Positions 32,746 to 36,400 of a DNA stretch of 36,400 nt are shown in pieces. The notes below the pieces were generated by a model. It saw nothing but the letters and a program-made list of their open reading frames with translations. It had not been told where the DNA came from and ran no database searches. Source of the DNA: Candidatus Eiseniibacteriota bacterium (GTDB lineage Bacteria > Eisenbacteria > RBG-16-71-46); NCBI GenBank assembly GCA_005893365.1, contig VBPB01000021.1, forward strand, positions 1-36,400, written 5' to 3'. The position numbers and the translations under genes were made by a program. How positions within the stretch are numbered: position 1 is the first letter of the stretch; each line of letters opens with the position of its first letter.

Positions 32746-33851
32746 CGCAGCGGCTTGCGGAAGAGGTGAAGGCGGTGCATGACCCGCGCCCCGCTGCGCA
32801 TGGCGCCACGCAGCGAGGCGGCGTTCACGTCCGCGATCCACGTGATGCCGAGGGTCTCGTAGCCGGCGCCGCGGAGCGCGGCCAGCATCTCGTGGATCAT
32901 CACCGCGCCGAGGCCTCGGTGCTGGAGGCGCCGGCGCACCGCCTGGATGATGACCACCGCGCGGCGGCACCGCCGGCGGTACATCAGCAGCCGGGGCAGC
33001 GTGAGCGGGCCGAATCGCGAACGACAGGCGCGCAACAACGGGTTCAGATCGGGGATGCAGAGGAGCAGGCCGACCATCTCAGGCCCTTCGCGCACGATCG
33101 AGGAGAGGCGCGGGTCGATCACCCACGACAGGTCCTTCGCCTGGAACTGGAACTCCTCGTGGGTGAGCGGCACGAACATGGGATTCGCGTCGAAGCCGTC
33201 GTTGAAGGCATCGCAGATCTCGGGCAGCAGGCGCTGGAGCCCGCGGACCTCGAGCCGGCTCCAGGTGAACCTGGGATCGGCGCGAAGCGCCCGGTCCTCG
33301 GGGCGCACCAGCGCGTCGAGGTCCACGGACGACAGGACGATCTCGAGCTGCGACATGGGGAACTCCCGGGCGTAGCCGGCCCGCTCGAGCAGCGCCGGGA
33401 TGTGCGGCGGGTTCCAGAGCTGGTCGGAGTACGGCGGGTGCTCGAACCCCTCGGTCATCACGCCCGCGGGTGCCATGGCGGTGAGGTTGAAGTTGCCCCA
33501 GATCTCATCGTGGCCGCGTTCGCGGCCCCAGCGCTCGGCCGCATCGAGCAGCAGCCGCGCGGCCTCCGGGTCCTCCGCGCAATCGAAGTAGCCGAAGCAG
33601 CTCCGGTTCCACCCATGGCGGCGGTTCGAGAGATCGTGGACGTGCGCCGTGAGTCGCCCGACCGGCCGCCCGTCCCGGTGCGCGGTGAAGAAGGTGAGCG
33701 CGCCGAATTCCCGGAGCAGCGGGTTCTTCCGGCAGTCCAGGAATCGCTTCAGGTCCTGATCGAACACCGATACGAACGGCGATTCCCGGCCGTAGACCTG
33801 CTCCGGCGTGTCGAAGAACGCGCGGAAATCGCGCTCCCGTAGTTCAAGCAT
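32742..33851 (-). CDS. YghO-like GNAT-fold acyltransferase
   Basis: A 369-aa cytoplasmic protein. ATG 33851 overlaps the upstream stop by 8 nt. The sequence follows the YghO-like family: ALTFFTAHRDGRPVGRLTAHV, a CFGYFDCAEDPEAARLLLDA segment, GPxN-like IWGNFNLTAMAPAGV, EGFEHPP, and NPPHIPALLERAGY. A second GNAT half from about 190 to 369 ends with QHRGLGAVMIHEMLAALRGA, an acetyl- or acyl-CoA-binding-like helix with R/Q-x-x-G-x-G/A character. Tandem GNAT proteins of this type often occur by biosynthetic genes and are poorly studied. In this operon it could acylate the compound handled by the ThiF and nitroreductase proteins. That link is inference from gene order only. Confidence 0.82.
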   Translation of the reverse strand: MLELRERDFRAFFDTPEQVYGRESPFVSVFDQDLKRFLDCRKNPLLREFGALTFFTAHRDGRPVGRLTAHVHDLSNRRHGWNRSCFGYFDCAEDPEAARLLLDAAERWGRERGHDEIWGNFNLTAMAPAGVMTEGFEHPPYSDQLWNPPHIPALLERAGYAREFPMSQLEIVLSSVDLDALVRPEDRALRADPRFTWSRLEVRGLQRLLPEICDAFNDGFDANPMFVPLTHEEFQFQAKDLSWVIDPRLSSIVREGPEMVGLLLCIPDLNPLLRACRSRFGPLTLPRLLMYRRRCRRAVVIIQAVRRRLQHRGLGAVMIHEMLAALRGAGYETLGITWIADVNAASLRGAMRSGARVMHRLHLFRKPLR

Positions 33852-35082
33852 GGACCCGCCCCCTTTCGATCACTTCCGCTACGGTTCGGATCAGGCCGAG
33901 CTGTGCGGTCGCCGCCTGCTCGAGCCCCGGCGATGGGATGTGGACCAGCAGCAGCACTGGCGGTTCCGACTGGATCAGCGCCGCGTGAGACATGCCCTCG
34001 CGCTCGAGCAGGTACTCGAGCTGTTCGACGTGATACGCGCTCGCGGCGGGCGGCTTGCGCAGCTCACGCCGGAGCTGGTCACGCGTGACGACCCACGCGT
34101 CGCGGTCCCGGAACACCCGGGGGAACTGCCAGAAGTTGTACGCCTCCAGATCCGCGGCCCGCAGCAGCCGGTAGCCGGCCACGATGGGGAGCAGTTCGAG
34201 CACTTGCAGGAAGCTCTCGGTCGAGCGGGTGTCCGCGGCGGCGATGCTGCGCACCAGCCCCGGACCGCGCGCGATCTGACGGTGCGCGCGCACCCGCGAG
34301 TGGATCATCACCAGCAGCAGGACGCACGCGAACAGCGCGGCGCCCCGCTCGACGGTGGCCAGGCGCAGGTCGCCGATGACGTAGGCCTGGACCGTGCCCC
34401 AGAGGGCGGCGAGCCCGATCACCGCCAGGTCGCCGGCCAGGACGGTGCGCGCGTTGCCGCGCGGCTCGGACGCCACGACCGTCGCATGGACGAACATCAG
34501 GATGCCCACCGAGCCCACGCGCACCACGTGGAGCCCGAGATCCCTCGCCAGGTCCGTGATCACGAACGGGACGATCAACGCCACCGCCACCGCGATGGTG
34601 CCGGCGGCGCGATCCTCGACGGGCGTGAGATCCGCGCGATCGCGAAACACGATGGCCCCGGTGAGCACGAGCTGCATCGCGAACACATAGAAGGTGAAGG
34701 CCGGGAGCCAGAACGGGCTCGCGTGGAGCCTTCCCGCCAGCGCCAGCACCACGAACAGAAGGCTGCCCGCCAGCACGAACAGCTTCACGCCCAACGGGAA
34801 GTGGCGGCGCAGCAGCGCCTCGACGAAGAGCAGGATCGCGAGCGGGATCACCGCGGCGACCAGGTAGGTCGTGATGCCGAAGACCGGCAGTCCCGAGATC
34901 CAGTAGAAGCCACGCACGAACAGCAGCACCCCAAGGCATTCGAGCAGGAACATGACGCACAGCTCGAGGCGCGTGCGGGTGGTCTGGATCCAGTAGACGC
35001 GCAGTGCGGCGATCACGCCGTAGAGCGAGAGCCAGGAGACCAGCGCCTCGGCGAGGACGCCGCGCGGATCACCGGGGGGCAC
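33844..35082 (-). CDS. Polytopic membrane protein of unknown function
   Basis: A 412-aa inner-membrane protein, if started at GTG 35082. I prefer that start because it overlaps the ThiF gene by only 14 nt and has GGAG about 9 nt before it; ATG 35145 would add 21 residues of low-complexity sequence. About eight or nine hydrophobic helices lie in residues 10-270 (for example MFLLECLGVLLFVRGFYWI, YLVAAVIPLAILLFVEALL and ALFACVLLLVMIHSRV). The last 140 residues look cytoplasmic and helical (SFLQVLELLPIVAGYRLL, YHVEQLEYLLEREGMSHAAL). I recognise no family. Its fixed place between ThiF and GNAT genes, with overlaps on both sides, suggests that the pathway product is membrane-bound or exported by it. 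Confidence 0.78.
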   Translation of the reverse strand: MPPGDPRGVLAEALVSWLSLYGVIAALRVYWIQTTRTRLELCVMFLLECLGVLLFVRGFYWISGLPVFGITTYLVAAVIPLAILLFVEALLRRHFPLGVKLFVLAGSLLFVVLALAGRLHASPFWLPAFTFYVFAMQLVLTGAIVFRDRADLTPVEDRAAGTIAVAVALIVPFVITDLARDLGLHVVRVGSVGILMFVHATVVASEPRGNARTVLAGDLAVIGLAALWGTVQAYVIGDLRLATVERGAALFACVLLLVMIHSRVRAHRQIARGPGLVRSIAAADTRSTESFLQVLELLPIVAGYRLLRAADLEAYNFWQFPRVFRDRDAWVVTRDQLRRELRKPPAASAYHVEQLEYLLEREGMSHAALIQSEPPVLLLVHIPSPGLEQAATAQLGLIRTVAEVIERGRVHA

Positions 35083-35953
35083 GGCCGACGCTCCGGAGCC
35101 AGCGCCGCACCGCCGCCCGACGCAACGCCGCGATCCAGGCGGCACGGGGGCGTTCGATGCGGCCCCGGTACGGGTCCAGGAACCAGCCGCGACAGTCGGT
35201 GGACGAGGGCCTGCCGCACAGGGCGGCCACCGCTTCGTAGGCCAGCAGATTCCCGGTCGTCACGACCATCGGCGCGAAGGAGATCCGCGCGCGGGTGCCG
35301 GCGACGATCTCGCCCGCGATCGCCAGGTCGAGCGTGCTGGCCGTCGAGGAGTGCACCAGCACGTACTCGACCTCGGCGAGCCGGCTCGCGTCGAGCATCT
35401 CGCGGGTGAACCGCTCCGGCGGGACGCCGACGGTGGGAAAGCCGAGCCGCTCTTCCGGCCGTGGGTCCCCGGGACGTACCACCACCACCGAGGGGAGGGT
35501 CGAGGCATACGCATCGATTACCGTGGCGCCCCCCGCCCGCGCCGCGCGATAGAGCCGGATGCCCGCGGCGACGTCGTCCATGCCGTTCACCACCACCCGG
35601 CATCTCGACAGAATCTCGTCCACGTGCGACACCCACTCGGCGCCGTGGGGCCGGACCTCGACCTCGGGATGGATCTCACGCAGCCGCCGGGTCGTGACCT
35701 CCACCTTCGGCCGTCCCAGGTCGCCGACGGTCGCGAACACCTGGCGGTTCAGGTTCGACAGCTCGAAGGTGTCGTGATCGGCGATCTCGAACGCGCCGAC
35801 CCCGGCCCGCGCCGGCGACTGGAGACACGCGCCGCCCATGCCCCCCGTCCCGCAGACGAAGACCCGTCCGGCGCGGAGCCGCTCCTGCTCGGCGACGGTC
35901 ACGAATCCGATGTTGCGCCGGGTCATCTCGGCGTAGTCGAAGGTCGTCGTCAC
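35069..35953 (-). CDS. ThiF/MoeB/E1-like adenylyltransferase
   Basis: A 294-aa cytoplasmic enzyme of the E1 superfamily that activates a carboxylate, often the C-terminus of a small protein or peptide, as an acyl-adenylate. GTG 35953 overlaps the upstream stop by 4 nt. Nucleotide-binding motifs are complete: G35-TGGMGG near the start, D59-x-D61 with N67-x-N69-R70-Q71, K83, and NGMDD near 122. There is no CxxC zinc pair and no clear catalytic Cys after MDD (the area reads DAYASTLPSV), so it likely stops at adenylation or transfers directly, unlike thiolating MoeB/ThiF. No ubiquitin-like or ThiS/MoaD partner is seen in the window, and no molybdopterin or thiamin genes. The operon with GNAT and nitroreductase recalls mycobacterial MoeY/MoeW-type proteins, some of which join ThiF and nitroreductase. 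Confidence 0.9.
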   Translation of the reverse strand: MTTTFDYAEMTRRNIGFVTVAEQERLRAGRVFVCGTGGMGGACLQSPARAGVGAFEIADHDTFELSNLNRQVFATVGDLGRPKVEVTTRRLREIHPEVEVRPHGAEWVSHVDEILSRCRVVVNGMDDVAAGIRLYRAARAGGATVIDAYASTLPSVVVVRPGDPRPEERLGFPTVGVPPERFTREMLDASRLAEVEYVLVHSSTASTLDLAIAGEIVAGTRARISFAPMVVTTGNLLAYEAVAALCGRPSSTDCRGWFLDPYRGRIERPRAAWIAALRRAAVRRWLRSVGRAPR

Positions 35954-36400
35954 CGGGTCCGCCTGGGACGCAGGTCACCCATCGCGTGGTCCGGCCGCAA
36001 CCACTGGAGCACCGGCACGACCAGCGTGTTGGCCAGGACGAAAGAGTAGCGGGAGAGCGCCACCGCCCACGCGTCACGCGGTAGCGCGTGCGAGAGGTAT
36101 CGCCAGAGCGTGAACAGGTTGACCTGGCCCAGCTGCAGGAAGTCGTCGCCGCGCTCGTAGTCGAGCGACCGGCGGCACAGCTCGTTGAATCGCTCGTCGC
36201 GGTGGCGGGGAGCCTCGGCCCACGTCTTCTTCAGGTGGTCGCTTCCGCCCGTGTAGGCGTTCAGGATGACGGACCGGTCGGCATCGAAGATGGCCTCCTC
36301 CCCCACGCCGAATGCCGCCCGATGCCGACGCATGATCTCCCGCGCCAGCACGGCGTGATCGAACGTGCGGCGCGCACCCTCGTCGGGCGACGGGTAGACG
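35950..36400 (-). CDS. Unrecognised protein, C-terminal 149 residues (partial)
   Basis: An open minus-strand frame enters from the right window edge (VYPSPDEGARRTFDHAV) and ends at TGA 35950, overlapping the ThiF start by 4 nt (GTGA). The visible part is helical, with charged and aromatic patches: RRHRAAFGVGEEAIFDADRS, SDHLKKTWAEAPRHRDERF, QLGQVNLFTLWRYLSHALP and, near the end, a moderately hydrophobic SFVLANTLVVPVLQWL. It has no motif that I can name. G/C third positions and the tight overlap show it is a real gene and the upstream member of the ThiF operon. The start lies outside the window. It could be the substrate-binding or scaffold part of the pathway. Confidence 0.75.
   Translation of the reverse strand, partial: VYPSPDEGARRTFDHAVLAREIMRRHRAAFGVGEEAIFDADRSVILNAYTGGSDHLKKTWAEAPRHRDERFNELCRRSLDYERGDDFLQLGQVNLFTLWRYLSHALPRDAWAVALSRYSFVLANTLVVPVLQWLRPDHAMGDLRPRRTR

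Noticed and set aside
35069..35953. Molybdopterin or thiamin biosynthesis gene (moeB/thiF)
   Set aside because: The enzyme lacks the zinc CxxC pairs and a clear catalytic Cys, and no cofactor-synthesis neighbours or ThiS/MoaD are present.

Overview
The window is about 70% G+C and densely packed. Most genes are on the minus strand and many overlap by 4 nt. Two secreted proteins end in FlgD-Ig/type-A-like C-terminal sorting domains. Beside them lie secreted M14 peptidases, imidazolonepropionase-like amidohydrolases, membrane-linked Ser/Thr kinases and a CHAT-TPR protein. This combination points to the FCB side of the bacterial tree. Candidatus Eisenbacteria, or a neighbour such as Gemmatimonadota, is my best guess, but this is inference only: there is no rRNA or tRNA in the window.

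Left part (1-8110) is a rearranged region. Two truncated M14 carboxypeptidase paralogues meet tail to tail near 390. A vapBC toxin-antitoxin pair follows. Next is an N-terminal remnant of a third M14 copy, cut off exactly where a 105-bp sequence begins. The second copy of that 105-bp sequence lies 4,680 bp further on, so the pair brackets the M14 remnant and a 1,311-aa kelch-propeller secreted protein.

Middle part: a secreted fibronectin-like protein (8111-10096). Two divergent Ser/Thr kinases of opposite domain order share a palindromic promoter core at 11838-11847, and the rightward one overlaps a small cupredoxin-like gene. Then come a C-terminal remnant of a TolB-propeller kinase, a Spy/CpxP-like periplasmic protein, a two-domain VOC protein, and a two-gene operon carrying three amidohydrolase domains (16856-21390).

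Right part: a 713-nt gene-free stretch holds 79-nt tandem repeats and a large inverted repeat. After it lie a small secreted Tyr/Trp-rich protein, a CHAT-protease/BNR-propeller operon, an iron-permease-family membrane protein, an MMPL transporter, and a RoxA-like dihaem cytochrome.

The window ends in a leftward five-gene overlapping operon (31764 to beyond 36400). Its order of transcription is: unrecognised protein, E1/ThiF-like adenylyltransferase, polytopic membrane protein, YghO-like GNAT acyltransferase, and Acg-like nitroreductase (frameshifted). It is the best candidate here for an uncharacterised pathway, plausibly the adenylation, acylation and oxidation of a small peptide or lipid-linked metabolite. 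A recurring TANACT -10 element, often inside TCGGCTAGACT, lies before several genes and probably represents the main promoter of this organism.
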